Of a stretch of DNA of 64,000 bases, positions 43,518 through 54,163 are shown piece by piece. This DNA comes from Hippasteria phrygiana. Its lineage: Eukaryota > Echinodermata > Asteroidea > Valvatida > Goniasteridae. The stretch is from positions 1,281,902 through 1,345,901 of the forward strand of contig JAZGUH010000222.1 of the NCBI GenBank assembly GCA_037893225.1. Direction: 5' to 3'. Below the pieces are notes generated by a model. The model was not told where the DNA came from. It did not search any database and saw nothing but the letters and a program-made list of their open reading frames with translations. Positions within the stretch are counted from its first letter, which is position 1. Each line of letters starts with the position of its first letter. The position numbers were made by a program, and so were the translations under genes.

Positions 43518-46500
43518 ATGGCGTCTAGTCCACAAGCTCTTTGTTGGGCTCTCGCTTTTGCTATAAATGTTGCTCTTCTCAACCCTCAAAGTACTACAAA
43601 TTGTATACCACATGATAGAGTTTTGTCTGCTGACAAGCCTGGACACATTCATCAAGGATTTTCTACTGGGGAAAGTGATATCTTGAGTGTTTTCCACTCA
43701 GTTTTTCTCCATCTTCGACCAGTCTTCCAAGCCAACTGCACCATTCATTGCATGCGTCATCGACTCCATTGTGAACAACATGCCAGTGATTGTGAACCAC
43801 AAGCCAGTCATTGTTCTCACCAAGCATCCGGGAACTACTGCAAGCTTTATACAGTGCATCCAATATGGCTGAACCTTCAACTCAAACTCAGAACTTCAAA
43901 ACACAGTAAGTTTGGTAAAGCTCCAGTGACATATTACCCCAACTCTACAGCTACATTTAACATCTCTTTGACTGTCTCTGGAGATATAGAACTGAATCCT
44001 GGTCCTGTAAAAGATCCCTGTGGTAAATGTAGCCATCCAGTTAAATGCAATCAAAGATCTCTTCTCTGTGAGGACTGCAATAAATACTGGCATCAGAAAT
44101 GCATACCTGCTATGAGTATTGACCAGTACAGAGTGCTCATATCAAGCACAATAGACTGGTTTTGCCCGGTATGTACCACATCTACAATGCTGCCGTTTTC
44201 TTCATGTAGTGATACATCATTCCAGGATGTCTTTGGCAACACAACTGATGATGATCAGTTAACTGAACTTCAATCAACACCAGATCCCAACTTACGCTCA
44301 AAGAACTCTATCTCTGGGTTACTTTTCAATGCTCGTAGCATACGTAGTAAACAACAGGAATTCAAATCATTTTTGGAACTCCATCCCATTGACATTGCTT
44401 GTGTGACTGAAACTTGGCTGTCGGCTAGTGACACTGAAACAATCTCCACAGTGCCTGGTTACTCAACCATTCGACGAGATCGAGACAGTCGGGGTGGTGG
44501 TATTATGGCCATAATCAACGATTCACTACTACCAACACACCTTCAGCACTTTGAACCTGCGAACATTGAACTCTCTTGGCTGTCACTGACTGTTAAGCAC
44601 TCCAAATGGTTAGTTGGAGTTGTTTACAGGCCTCCAAACTCTGACATCACCTTCTTCGACAAACTACAAGCAGCATTTGATGCAGTCCAAGCTATTCTGC
44701 CTCAATATGAAGGTCTCATTCTGCTTGGAGATTTTAACATAAATTGGCTGACTGAGTCTACGGCTAAGTCCAATCTCCAAGAAGTTGCTGACTCCTTTGA
44801 ACTTACACAGATCGTTGAAGATGTAACTCGTCCTTCAAACAGCTTAACCTCATCTGGATCCACAATCGATCTCATCTTTACAAATAGGCCAGAGAAATTC
44901 CCTGCAGTGGGGTCCTTTGCTAATCCAGTCAGAAGTGACCATCATGCAGTTTCCTTCACATTCAGTGCCCCCAAAGCTCCTCCACAACCCGCAGTCATCC
45001 GCTCATTTCTACAGCTCAGGAAAGCCGACATGAAACACCTAGAAACCCTTCTGCACCTTGCACCATGGTCTGCCTTCATGGACGATGATGATCCAGATGC
45101 ATCATGGGAAGGTTTTATGGACATCTTCGAGGCAGCCATCCATGATAGCATACCTAGAAAGCAACAGCGACGCTCTAAAATTTCTCCATGGATCACACCC
45201 GAACTAAAGAAGTTAATTCACCTCAAGCATAAACTGTTTACTAAAGCCAAGCACTCCAGTTCCAGCTCAGCGTGGCTCCACTATAAACAGATACGCAACA
45301 AAGTCAAACATTCCACTAAATCTGCCTACTGGAACTATGTTAATGGTCTATTTGAAACCAGAGACAACAAGCGCAGTTTCTGGTGTTTCGTCAGAGACCA
45401 GCGAAAATCGAAGTGTCCCCCAGCATTCCAATATGCTGATAAACTTCTACAGAAACCAATTGACATTGCCCAAACATTCAATGAGTTCTTCACCTCAGTT
45501 CACTCTCCTGCCGAAACTTGTCCAGCCACGCCACCAGCCTGCACACTTCCAATTCCCGAACTACCTCCGATTCAAATCAAACTTGGATGGTTGACTAAGT
45601 CTCTACATAATCTGACCCCTCATAAGGCACCAGGGCCCGATGGGATTTCGCCAACCATTCTTCGATCTACAGCTTCTTTCATTGCTCCGCCATTGCTACG
45701 CTTGATGAACTCGTCACTTGCACACGGCACCCTCCCCAAGGACTGGAAGTTATCAAATGTCACGCCCGTGTTTAAATCCGCCAAACGAACTGACATCAAA
45801 AACTATCGGCCGATTGCCCTAACCTCCATTGTTTGCAAAGTTTTAGAAAGGGCCGTCGCTGATAGCATTAATGATCACGTGTCGTCCTGTTGCCTTGGCA
45901 ACGATGAGCAGCATGGCTTTACAGCGCGTAAGTCATGTGTCACCCAGCTGACAAATGCCATTCATGACTGGGCTTCAATCATGGACAAGCCACGCCCACC
46001 TCGTATTGACATCGCCTTCTTGGACTTTAGTAAAGCCTTTGACGTAATGCCCCATCATACACTCCTCAAAAAGCTTGCACGGAAATTTAACATACAGGGT
46101 CAAACTTGGTCATGGTTGAAATCTTTTCTCGTTGGACGGCATCAACGAGCAATGTACCATGGGGCCTTTTCATCTTGGTCTCCTGTAACATCTGGTGTTC
46201 CACAAGGAAGTGTCTTAGGCCCCCTACTGTTTAATTTATTCATCAGTGACATATCCCACACTCTTGACACCAAATCCCTACTCTTTGCTGATGATACTCT
46301 CATCTACCACCCCATCAATTCCCCTGAAGATGAAGTCCTCCTGCAAACAGACCTAGATGCCCTTACTCAATGGACTGAGTCAAATGGAATGAAACTTAAT
46401 ACAAGCAAATCAAAAATTATGCATATGACTAGATCTACGAAACCACTAGCCCTTCCGCAGTATCACATTCTTGGATCTCCCTTAACAGTTGCAACTACCT

Positions 46501-47102
46501 ACAAGTACCTTGGTGTCACAATAAACAATACTCTAACATGGAACGACCATGTCAATAGTGTGGTTGCTACGGCAAATAAGACTCTTGGTTTCATCTGGCA
46601 TGTAGCAGGAGGAACTTCTACAAATGCACTAATGTCTCTCTACCGGTCACTCGTCATACCAGTTCTTGAGTATGGGCTGCCTGCCTGGTCCCCATATACA
46701 GCAACTTCATCAGATAAATTAGAACGCGTCCAAAGAAGAGCTACAAGAATGTTCCTTAAACAACAAAGAGGGGCAGTATCGTATGAGGACAGACTAGCAC
46801 AACTGAACTGGCAAACTCTCAAATCTAGACGTCAAAGAATAACTGTCCAATTTACCACTAAATGTCTATTTCGACTTGTTGACTGTTACACTGTCAACTC
46901 ACATACTTCTGTTAATACCCGCCACATGGACACACTCACTTTCAATCATCTGTACGCGAGGACGCAAAGCCTTAAGAACACATCTATTCATTCATTCCCT
47001 CGTATTTGGAGTAGTCTGCCTACAAATGTTAAGAACGCCCTAATTCTAGATTCATTTAAATGTTTCAACAAGTACTTGTGTAACCATTTCATTGATATTT
47101 AG
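43518..47102 (+). CDS. LINE polyprotein: 2A-like peptide, PHD finger, AP endonuclease, reverse transcriptase
   Basis: I take the ATG at 43518 because upstream codons of the same frame belong to the capsid gene. The product is 1194 residues. The hydrophobic N-terminus (ALCWALAFAINVALL) resembles a signal sequence. A 2A-like ribosome-skipping motif, 'GDIELNPGP', ends at residue 163. A PHD-type zinc finger follows (about 168-218, 'CGKCSHPVKC' to 'WFCPVC'). The endonuclease has 'LFNARSIRSK', 'TETWLS', 'GDFNINW' and 'SDHHAVSF'. The RT has 'HKAPGPDGIS', 'FLDFSKAFD', 'GVPQGSVLGPLLF' and catalytic 'FADD' at residues 923-926. The product nicks target DNA and copies its own RNA there. The C-terminus has the usual CR1-type 'PVLEYGLPAWSPYT' region. 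No stop or frameshift. Confidence 0.93.
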   Translation: MASSPQALCWALAFAINVALLNPQSTTNCIPHDRVLSADKPGHIHQGFSTGESDILSVFHSVFLHLRPVFQANCTIHCMRHRLHCEQHASDCEPQASHCSHQASGNYCKLYTVHPIWLNLQLKLRTSKHSKFGKAPVTYYPNSTATFNISLTVSGDIELNPGPVKDPCGKCSHPVKCNQRSLLCEDCNKYWHQKCIPAMSIDQYRVLISSTIDWFCPVCTTSTMLPFSSCSDTSFQDVFGNTTDDDQLTELQSTPDPNLRSKNSISGLLFNARSIRSKQQEFKSFLELHPIDIACVTETWLSASDTETISTVPGYSTIRRDRDSRGGGIMAIINDSLLPTHLQHFEPANIELSWLSLTVKHSKWLVGVVYRPPNSDITFFDKLQAAFDAVQAILPQYEGLILLGDFNINWLTESTAKSNLQEVADSFELTQIVEDVTRPSNSLTSSGSTIDLIFTNRPEKFPAVGSFANPVRSDHHAVSFTFSAPKAPPQPAVIRSFLQLRKADMKHLETLLHLAPWSAFMDDDDPDASWEGFMDIFEAAIHDSIPRKQQRRSKISPWITPELKKLIHLKHKLFTKAKHSSSSSAWLHYKQIRNKVKHSTKSAYWNYVNGLFETRDNKRSFWCFVRDQRKSKCPPAFQYADKLLQKPIDIAQTFNEFFTSVHSPAETCPATPPACTLPIPELPPIQIKLGWLTKSLHNLTPHKAPGPDGISPTILRSTASFIAPPLLRLMNSSLAHGTLPKDWKLSNVTPVFKSAKRTDIKNYRPIALTSIVCKVLERAVADSINDHVSSCCLGNDEQHGFTARKSCVTQLTNAIHDWASIMDKPRPPRIDIAFLDFSKAFDVMPHHTLLKKLARKFNIQGQTWSWLKSFLVGRHQRAMYHGAFSSWSPVTSGVPQGSVLGPLLFNLFISDISHTLDTKSLLFADDTLIYHPINSPEDEVLLQTDLDALTQWTESNGMKLNTSKSKIMHMTRSTKPLALPQYHILGSPLTVATTYKYLGVTINNTLTWNDHVNSVVATANKTLGFIWHVAGGTSTNALMSLYRSLVIPVLEYGLPAWSPYTATSSDKLERVQRRATRMFLKQQRGAVSYEDRLAQLNWQTLKSRRQRITVQFTTKCLFRLVDCYTVNSHTSVNTRHMDTLTFNHLYARTQSLKNTSIHSFPRIWSSLPTNVKNALILDSFKCFNKYLCNHFIDI
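43980..44006 (+). other. 2A-like ribosome-skipping motif in the LINE ORF
   Basis: Encodes GDIELNPGP, an exact match to the 2A consensus D-x-E-x-N-P-G-P, preceded by 'FNISLTVS'. In known cases the ribosome releases the upstream chain after the Gly and continues from the Pro. This would give a ~162-residue leader and a ~1032-residue enzyme. 2A-like sequences are known in LINEs of sea urchin and other invertebrates. Confidence 0.85.
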
Positions 47103-48079
47103 ATGTACATGTACTTATGCTTATTTTGCATGTGTTTACACCTGTTTTGCTGATTTGTTGTTTTTGTTAACCTGCTTGCTGGAGGTTTACTTGATTGCTT
47201 CATCTCACTTGATTGTCTGTAATAGTGTCATTTATTGGTTGTTTGTTCAATTCCTTTATTGTTTGTTAGTACCCGTTTTCACTATTTGCCTGTCTAATTT
47301 ACTGTGCCATTGGTTGTTTACCAGTTTTTAGTGTCCCTGTCTGTGTGACTGCTTGAATGGGTGTGTTTTTGCTCCTTCAATCTGTTTGTTTTATATGGTT
47401 TGGCTCAGTGTTGCATGCATATTCATGTTTGTGTAGCTCACACATTATTGTTGCCTTTTGGGGATTTTTGTCCTATATTTTTTACTTATATTTACCATCC
47501 CCCAACTAAAATCTTCGTTCTTTACAGTGTTGTCTGTTTAATGTGTAAACTGAGTTCTTGTCCATCTGAATATTAATTGGTCTGTTTGACTTGATCAAGG
47601 TAATGTTTATTCTTCTTATATTATAAATATATATATATATATTTATTAGTCTCTTAATTTTTACAGATTTTTTGTTTTTATTTATTGAGTGTTTCATCTT
47701 AAGATTGGATTGATAGGCTCTCGAGTCACAGTGATTAGGTTCGCTTTTATTAATCCTGGCCATCTTAGAATGAATTGTTTGTTTTGTCATGTTTCTTTCT
47801 TGCCTTTACGATTAATGTTGCCTTTAATTATTAGCCTGTGTGTTCAATTGCTGCTTTATTAGTTGTTACTTGGACTTTCAATGTTTGCTCTCTACACCCA
47901 TACCCATTCTCTTCTCTCCCATCCCCAGCCACTTACTCCTGCTTTTTAATTCAATCCATTTATTAATTTCAGTCTGTTCATTTATAAACTAGACATCCTG
48001 TTACCTATCCTGTTATATGTTGATTTATTTGATTACTCTCATGTATGTCTGTATGATTGTTGCGTATTTTGGCCGAATA

Positions 48080-48110
<31 letters not shown>

Positions 48111-48325
48111 GAGTGTGCGACAAATCCAGGTAGTGTTCGGTCGATCCGGTCACGTTGAATTCTATAGAGTCCGAGTCTATGATATTGGTCAGAGGGTTAT
48201 ACTGTACCCACTGGCCTTTTGTAATGGACGTCTGTGTGGGTGGGACAGAGAATAGATCCAATTCTGACTTTGTACATTCGCCCGAGTGTTTGCTGATGAA
48301 TGCCACTTTGCGTTGTTATTGCTAA

Positions 48326-48721
48326 TCAAAGATATCGGGGGTCCTCTTCGGTCGCTTGCTCGGGGGCTTTCTGCGCGATACACCAGTTGCACTCCTTTTT
48401 AAACGTTCCCTCTGCCGGGTACTTTTTTTTAGAAAGTCCTTGCGTAGCGCGTGACACCATTTCCCTTCCAGCCTGCTGTATTCGTTTTTTTGTAGCAGTT
48501 TTCATATTTTGACCGTTGAGGGCGTCTGAGGCAATTTCGACTCCCGTCTTTAAAGCCTGCTTACTAAGCATTTTTGCTCCTTGTTTGATAACCGGTAAAG
48601 CCGATCTAAAAAGACCCCCTAAAATATTTCCAAGTCCGTATCCTCTTTGAACCGGGGCACCCCTGAAAAAATCACCCGAGCCTCCGGCCTGGTTTCGGTA
48701 GTATCTCTCGTAGTCAGACAT
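48326..48721 (-). CDS. Polinton pVI-like / core protein
   Basis: The ATG at 48721 lies three bases after the penton stop. It begins MSDYERYYRNQAGGSGDFFR, then 'GYGLGNILGGLFRSALPVIK', an amphipathic Gly-rich helix, followed by a long basic stretch ('TATKKRIQQAG', 'GLSKKKYP'). This layout (Tyr/Gln start, Gly-Leu amphipathic helix, basic tail) matches the Polinton protein compared with adenovirus pVI or pX, which binds inside the capsid and acts on membranes at entry. The frame is open to a TAA at 48326. The tail after 48400 looks unlike the family and may follow a frame change. Confidence 0.65.
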   Translation of the reverse strand: MSDYERYYRNQAGGSGDFFRGAPVQRGYGLGNILGGLFRSALPVIKQGAKMLSKQALKTGVEIASDALNGQNMKTATKKRIQQAGREMVSRATQGLSKKKYPAEGTFKKECNWCIAQKAPEQATEEDPRYL

Positions 48722-49414
48722 TTTTAAAACAGTGCAGGGCGACTTCTTCGGAAATGAAGTGTTGTCGTGAGTTTCCCACGCTGAAATGGCACTTTCTCGC
48801 CCGTGTCCGTTACGTTTAACGTAGTGAGGTGTGTTAAACGTATGAGCAATTACATCTCCCTGCGTAGCCCCCGGTGTCTGTACGGGGACAATTCTCAGTA
48901 ATGGCGCGCTCACATCTCCCACTAACTAGTTCTCGGCAGTGTCGCAGTATACGTATATGCCGTAAAATCCACCGTTCACATCCACTGGTAAATGTCCATG
49001 TACATTTACATTGACCGCTTTGAATTTCAATCCCAGCGTGCGATACAGCTGATCGTTAAAATGAATGTAGGCCCCCTCTCTGAGTTTTATTTTAACTCTT
49101 CCGGCGTGCCTATCCAGGCTGATGGTGATATTATTTCTACCAGTTTCGCTCATTTCTCTGTTAACCCTATCAATACCGCGCGCGCCACCTGGGCTCAATG
49201 TTGCATGGACGTTCGCAACCATGTGCTTGCTTGTCACATGAATATATTAGCTTTACACGACCAGCGTTCTCTGTTGGCACGAGCTACTATTGTTTGCAAC
49301 TGAAATGTGAACAGCGCCCTCACTTTGGGCAGCGCGCTGTGCGGTTGGTTTTACACTTTAAAAGGCACGCGCGCGAAACGCTGTTTGCATCCCCCACGCC
49401 ACTTAGCCGCTATC

Positions 49415-52130
49415 ATGGCCGAAAACGCTTCCAAGATTTTGGAGGAAATCTTCGCAGATAGCGGTTCAGATATGTCCGATGATGAATCTTCTCTAGCAAC
49501 ATCTGACGAAAGTGATGGAGAAGCAATCCCTACCTTGTCAACTTCGTCGGGAAAGCCAAACTTCAGGTAGGGAGGTTCCTAAAACTTTAGGTTCAACTTG
49601 GCTAGTCTCGAAATGTTTCACATCCGTCATTCATGTCTAACGTTATATTTACCATGGAGGAAGACTGTAATGTAACCTTTGCTTTTTGATGTTCTTTTGC
49701 AGGGAAAATCATAAAAAGCACTGAACGTTGAAGTTTGCATTGCATAATCCGATAGAATCCAATTAGAAATTGATGAAAATATTGAATTTGTACCTGAAGT
49801 ATGCAGAGTCAAGTGTGATGATTTTGCATCAAAATCAAAGTTCAGATAGGACAGCAAATGCAATGCTGAAAAGAAAAAGCACATTTCAATTCACTGAATT
49901 GGGCCTTATTCAATTACTAAAAAGACTGGCGGCAATAATAATCTATAAAAAGGAGGAGATTTGAATGTAATTAAAAACTATATTAATTAATGTACATGAA
50001 CCCCGAAATCAACATATTAATCACAATTTCCTATAAGAACATTGGTCTGCAAATGAACAGCAGCCTCGTACATGTTTCTGAACGTCTGTATTTTTTACTT
50101 GTTAGCTAAGATTGATAAGTAATTAAGATACTCAAAATATTAACTACAATCTGTGTCTTGTGTGAATTTAGGGATAAAAGGCCTACAGCAATTGGATCAT
50201 GGCTGCACTTATTTAAGTGGGAACACTAGATATGAGCATCCAAAAACAGCATTGTAAATGTAAGGACAGTTTGTCATGAAACTAGGTAATACAACATTTG
50301 CGACCACCCCCCCCCCCCCCACCCCACACAGACAAGAAGAAAACTATACCTCATTATTATGAATGACCGTACTTGACAGTCAAGAATAGTCTCGAGCATC
50401 CTGTGAAATCAGGGCACCTGGTGTGCTGTTCTGTTTAACCAAACTGACATTTTGTAGCAATTTCCAAAGATGGTCGGCCAACCGTCGTCCAAAAAAGTAC
50501 TAAACTCCGGATCAATCCGTTTGACCCAAAAAACAAAAGCTAATGTTGTATACTACCTTAAAGAAAATGTGCCTTGAAATGAATAGCGTCCCATTACATT
50601 TCTGAATGTTCCTATTTCAGGTGTGGATGGAGTAAAGCAAGCACCTCCTACAGCAAGCGCCCACCGATGAACTTCAGTGAAGAGACTGGCTGTACGGAAG
50701 ATTTCAGTCACCTGTCACCCATGTAGATCTTGATGGTGGAGGAGACCAATCGCTATGCCGACCAAACAATGTGTGCAGATGCAGCCAATCATCAGCCTGC
50801 CTGGACTCCAACTACTGTTCCTGAAATGATGGCATTCATGGCCTTGCTTCTGTGCATGGGTATCAACAAAAGGCCTCGCTACAGCATGCACTGGTCCAGG
50901 TCCGAAGTTCTGCGAAGTCCCCTGTATTCGTCGACCATGTCTCGCAATCGATTCACTGCGATCCTTCGATTTTTCCACCTTGCCAACAACAGAGCTCAAC
51001 CAGGTGATGCTCCCCCTGACAAACTGTCCAGGGTTCGCCCGCTGCTCGACATTGTATTGCCATCCTTTCCTCGCATTTACAAGCCAGGCCGAAACCTCTC
51101 ACCGGATGAGACAATGATAAAGTTCAAAGGCCGACTTGGTTTTAAACAGTACATGCCACGAAAGTCCGCCAAATGGGGATTGAAATGTTTTTCATTGAAC
51201 GAGTCAGAAACCGGTTATACATGTGCCTGGAAGGTGTTCACGGGCTCTCGGCCCACATCAAAAGAATCTAGTCAACCCTCCTCCGTTGGTTATGCTTCAA
51301 CACACCACCCACCTAATCTTACATCTGCTGGGCATGTAGTCCTCGACCTTATTAAAGGACTCGAACATAAAGGACATTTCATTTTCATGGACAATTGGTA
51401 CACGAGCCCGGCTCTCGTCTGCAAGTTGTCACAGTTAAAGTTCGGAGCTCGTGGAACTGTACGCTACACCTCACAAGGGATTCCAGATTGTGCAAACCCA
51501 AAAAAGTACCCCATGAGAAGAGGTGCTGACCCCCAGTTTTACACCAAAGCCGGGCAACTGTGCGTCGTTTGGCAGGATGCCAAACGTGTAACTCTTCTCA
51601 CCAATTTTGGAAACTGCGATATCGACACGAAAGACATTCGGAGCAAAAACAGTTTGAGTGGACTTCGTACGATCAAAAAACCTTCTGTCGTCAATGATTA
51701 TAATAAATACATGGGAGGAAGTGATCTCGCAGCACAAATGTGTCAGTACTACTCGCACCCTCACAAATCGATGAAGTGGTGGAAAAGAGTTTTCGTGACC
51801 ATTCTTGACATCTGTTTGTTGAATGCTACCATTGTATACAACAGCATCCCTACAAACCAGCACTTGACCACTTTGGATTTCAGGGTCAAGGTGATAGAAG
51901 AACTTCTTTCCACCTGGAAGCACAACCCAGCTCAGCATGCCAGTCAAGTGTCCTGTGGTTCCAGCCGCTTTCCAAATCATCACTATCCTGGGAGAAATGT
52001 TGCTGGCAAAAAGCGCAACTGTGTTGTTTGCAGTACCAGAGCCAAGCGGAAACAAACTCGCATGATTTGTAAACAGTGTGACAAACCAATGTGTGTAATA
52101 CCATGCTTTGAGAAGTTTCACAGTCTGTGA
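49415..52130 (+). pseudogene. piggyBac transposase, two exons, one stop codon
   Basis: Cut-and-paste enzyme of the host element. Exon 1 (49415-49566) starts MAENASKILEEIFADSGSD, acidic as in PGBD proteins, and ends at donor 'cag|gtaggg'. Exon 2 starts at 50621 after acceptor 'cctatttcag' and the phase matches. The DDD catalytic residues lie in 'SPDETMIKFKGRLG', 'FMDNWYTSPALV' and 'YMGGSDLAAQM'. A C-terminal Cys/His zinc domain runs from 'NCVVCSTRAKRKQ' to 'MICKQCDKPMCVIPCFEKFH'. Stop at 52128-52130. The only lesion seen is an in-frame TAG at 50724-50726. If the true start lay after it, the N-terminus would be short; otherwise the copy is dead. Confidence 0.85.
50365..50490 (-). repeat. dispersed repeat copy 3, in the piggyBac intron
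   Basis: The reverse complement shares 'ggtgccctgatttcacagga' and 'gagactattcttgactgtca' with 20870-20925. It is the inverted orientation of copies 1 and 2. Confidence 0.5.
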
Positions 52131-53848
52131 TAAGCATTCGCCCGAGTAGGTTTTATTGCGGTCCCCCCACCCCCCCCCCCCCCCATTTCAATGTTGGAGT
52201 GATGGTGCACACACCGCCACCCAACATTGAATTGGGGGGGGGGGGGAGGGGGGGAGCCGCATACACAGCATTTATACCCTGCATTGGTGCACAGCGCCCG
52301 CTGAAAATTGATTCAGCATTGACCATCGTGCGAAGCATGCTAAAAATCACAAAGCTAGGAAGTCAAAATAATTGGTCAGCGAGGTTAACAATTGAGCATA
52401 CATGTAGTTCATAATTCCACAATGTTGCGCCTGCCTGTGCACACATTTCATGTCGTATTGACTGCACACGCAAAACATTGATCAGAAATTACACATCTTA
52501 CGATTGACGCAAAATTGCAACTAATAATTATAATAAATGGGGAAGGTACCAAAATAATCATGAATAAATAATCTTCCTAAACAACCGTTTCCTTAAAAAA
52601 TTACCAATTTCAGTGAAAATGGGAAAAAAAACTAAAATGCACACTATTTTGTTTACATGTACTTGTCTAGGTAGACCTGTATTTTTGCAGTCTCCTGAAC
52701 TCTGATCGACCCTTCCAATTTGTCAGATCCGTAATACATTGACATTCTAAAAGGTTATTTTTTCACAATTTTGTTCATGGCTTGTAACGGAGATGGGCAG
52801 CTATAGGGAGTTAGCTCGATTTGACACATTGCATAGATTTTCATTGCTGGTCAATCAGCGCTATAGCGACGCGTATTATAGTTGCTTTGTGTACACTGTA
52901 TAACTTATGTTTCTAAATCTTTACTTTTTTTTTTAATGTGTTTTGTTATGTCTGGTATGCCTTACACAAGCTGTCGCTTTTTAGGTTTTGCCTCTTCAAG
53001 ATCTTCTTGACTTGATTTTCTTATTTGTATTCTTTTATATCTGTTGTGAATTACCATGAAGAGGAAATAAATGTTGCTTGTTGCTTGCATTAAAAACATC
53101 AAACGTTTATATACATTTGTACATGTACATGTAGCCAAAACTATTCAAGATCTTGCCTAATCTGGGGACAAAATTACGCGAAGCCCGAGCCCAAGCCAGG
53201 GTTTGAGAAATGCCCTCTTAACTGCATCCAAACGTTACTAATTTGTTCAAGTTTGTGCAATTATCACAACAATCCTTGAGAGTTGGGGATTTATGAACCA
53301 CCCCTCAAAATAAATCTCTTTTCAAAGAGCAATATTTTAGTTCTCATTCAATTAGTTAGGTTGGGGTGCTGTTTCTCAATGAACCTCAGGATTCCACAAC
53401 ACTTCAAAGAAGAATAGCCTTTCATTACATTGCCTTGTGAGGGCGCTATACACTAAAACTTGGCCAAAAGTGTCTGGTAAAGAACTGGACATGTCATGTA
53501 CATGAGTGTGGTATCCAGAGCACAGTCACAACATATGCCTTGGTATTGAAAGGGTTAATAGCGTCGATAATTTCCCGAACAGAATGGTAAAACCCAGGCG
53601 ATATCCTGCGATAGGTCTGCAGAATGCCGTGTTCGCTGAAGGTGAAGGAGTTATTGTCTTCGGCGACATTATACCAAGAAAAAGGATAATGGATTTCTGT
53701 CAGTGCAACTTCAACTACCGGTCAGATTAATTTGTTTTACCAGACGCGTTGTGTAACTAGCCAATGTATTGTCCGGATACAAAGATAGGGAAGAATTGCT
53801 GGGCAGTGTGACGTAAAATTGCGTAGATGACGATGCCATATTGCGTCC

Positions 53849-54163
53849 TTAATTTTGCAGATCCGTCACCCAACTGTTGAATGTTGAAGGATAACCCAAC
53901 CATTAAACGAAATATTCTGTCTTGCCCTTCCCCTTGCGCTTACGAATCACTCTCTGCACTCGGTAAAGATCGTCGGTTTTGCGAATCTTTTGTAATTCCT
54001 GCTCATAAAATATACCCTGAATTTCTTCACCCAAATAATCCTTCAGCTTATACACAGGTCTTTTTTGACGTCCATTGCGTTTGGCCACCGTGAATATTTC
54101 TTCGGACCACCCTGGAAGGTATGACTTTTCGAACGTCAATCGCTGTTTACTGACTCTCACTAA
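53849..54163 (-). pseudogene. Polinton retroviral-type integrase, C-terminal remnant with chromodomain
   Basis: Only the C-terminal part remains. It starts abruptly at about 54160 with 'VRVSKQRLTFEKSYLPGWSE', then 'FTVAKRNGRQKRPVYKLKDY' and 'GIFYEQELQKIRK', then a chromodomain beginning 'DDLYRVQRVIRKRKGKGKTE'. In the chromodomain a TAA replaces the residue before 'WLGYPSTFNSWV', and the frame ends at 53849-53851, about 10 bp before the penton ATG. The zinc and catalytic core domains are absent, so the Polinton is truncated here and its right terminal repeat is missing. Confidence 0.88.

Larger units (their letters stand above)
43511..48110 (+). mobile_element. CR1/L2-like LINE, intact ORF, inserted in the capsid gene
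   Basis: The insertion is antisense to the capsid gene, with minimal target copies 'gag' (43508-43510, 48111-48113). The capsid frame resumes exactly on both sides. The element has a 7 bp leader, one long ORF (43518-47102), a ~1 kb 3' region and a tail of about ten 'aat' repeats (48078-48110). The simple-repeat tail without poly(A) fits the CR1/L2 branch of LINEs. There are no lesions in the ORF. Confidence 0.9.
41827..48306 (-). pseudogene. Polinton major capsid protein, double jelly roll (broken, two insertions)
   Basis: N-terminal segment 48306-48111: 'KHSGECTKSELDLFSVPPTQ'. After the LINE, 43510-43329 contains 'VGPVNLFLHSLFSEVDVMLN' and 'SSSNTYAYRALMET'. After a 0.55 kb insertion, 42778-42283 contains 'TYGPAAKQSQLTAALFYKDT'. 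Then, in another frame, 42380-41890 contains 'MVDNADYNGEYNKNPFNFKH', ending with 'RNILIDYSN' and a stop at 41827-41829. This matches the hexon-like capsid protein of Polintons/adintoviruses. Lesions: the expected start codon reads GTG at 48304-48306; a one-base change near 43486; frame changes near 42283 and 41890; and the two insertions. Confidence 0.92.
49165..53554 (+). mobile_element. piggyBac transposon inserted in the penton gene
   Basis: Flanked by TTAA at 49161-49164 and 53555-53558. Terminal inverted repeats are 'ccctatcaatacc' and 'ggtattgaaaggg' (12 of 13 matching). The penton reading continues across one TTAA, so this is an exact insertion. It encodes a two-exon transposase on the plus strand. 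The region 52131-53554 is non-coding, with a C run and G run near 52167-52250. Confidence 0.93.
48724..53839 (-). pseudogene. Polinton minor capsid (penton) protein, split by piggyBac
   Basis: The ATG at 53837-53839 opens MASSSTQFYVTLPSNSSLSL. After a frame change near 53712 it continues with 'VALTEIHYPFSWYNV' and 'QTYRRISPGFYHSV', up to the piggyBac at 53554. It resumes at 49164 with 'REMSETGRNNITISLDRHAG', 'YIHFNDQLYRTLGLKF' and 'DVNGGFYGIYVYCD'. An in-frame stop at about 48926 follows, then 'VGDVSAPLLRIVPVQ' and 'THTFNTPHYV'-like sequence. A last frame change near 48797 restores a family-like C-terminus with a stop at 48724-48726. This is the single jelly-roll vertex protein; it sits between the integrase and core-protein genes. 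Confidence 0.9.

Noticed and set aside
47506..47790. 94-codon minus ORF downstream of the LINE
   Set aside because: Lies in the AT-rich LINE 3' region; Lys/Asn/Ile-rich translation typical of non-coding AT sequence.
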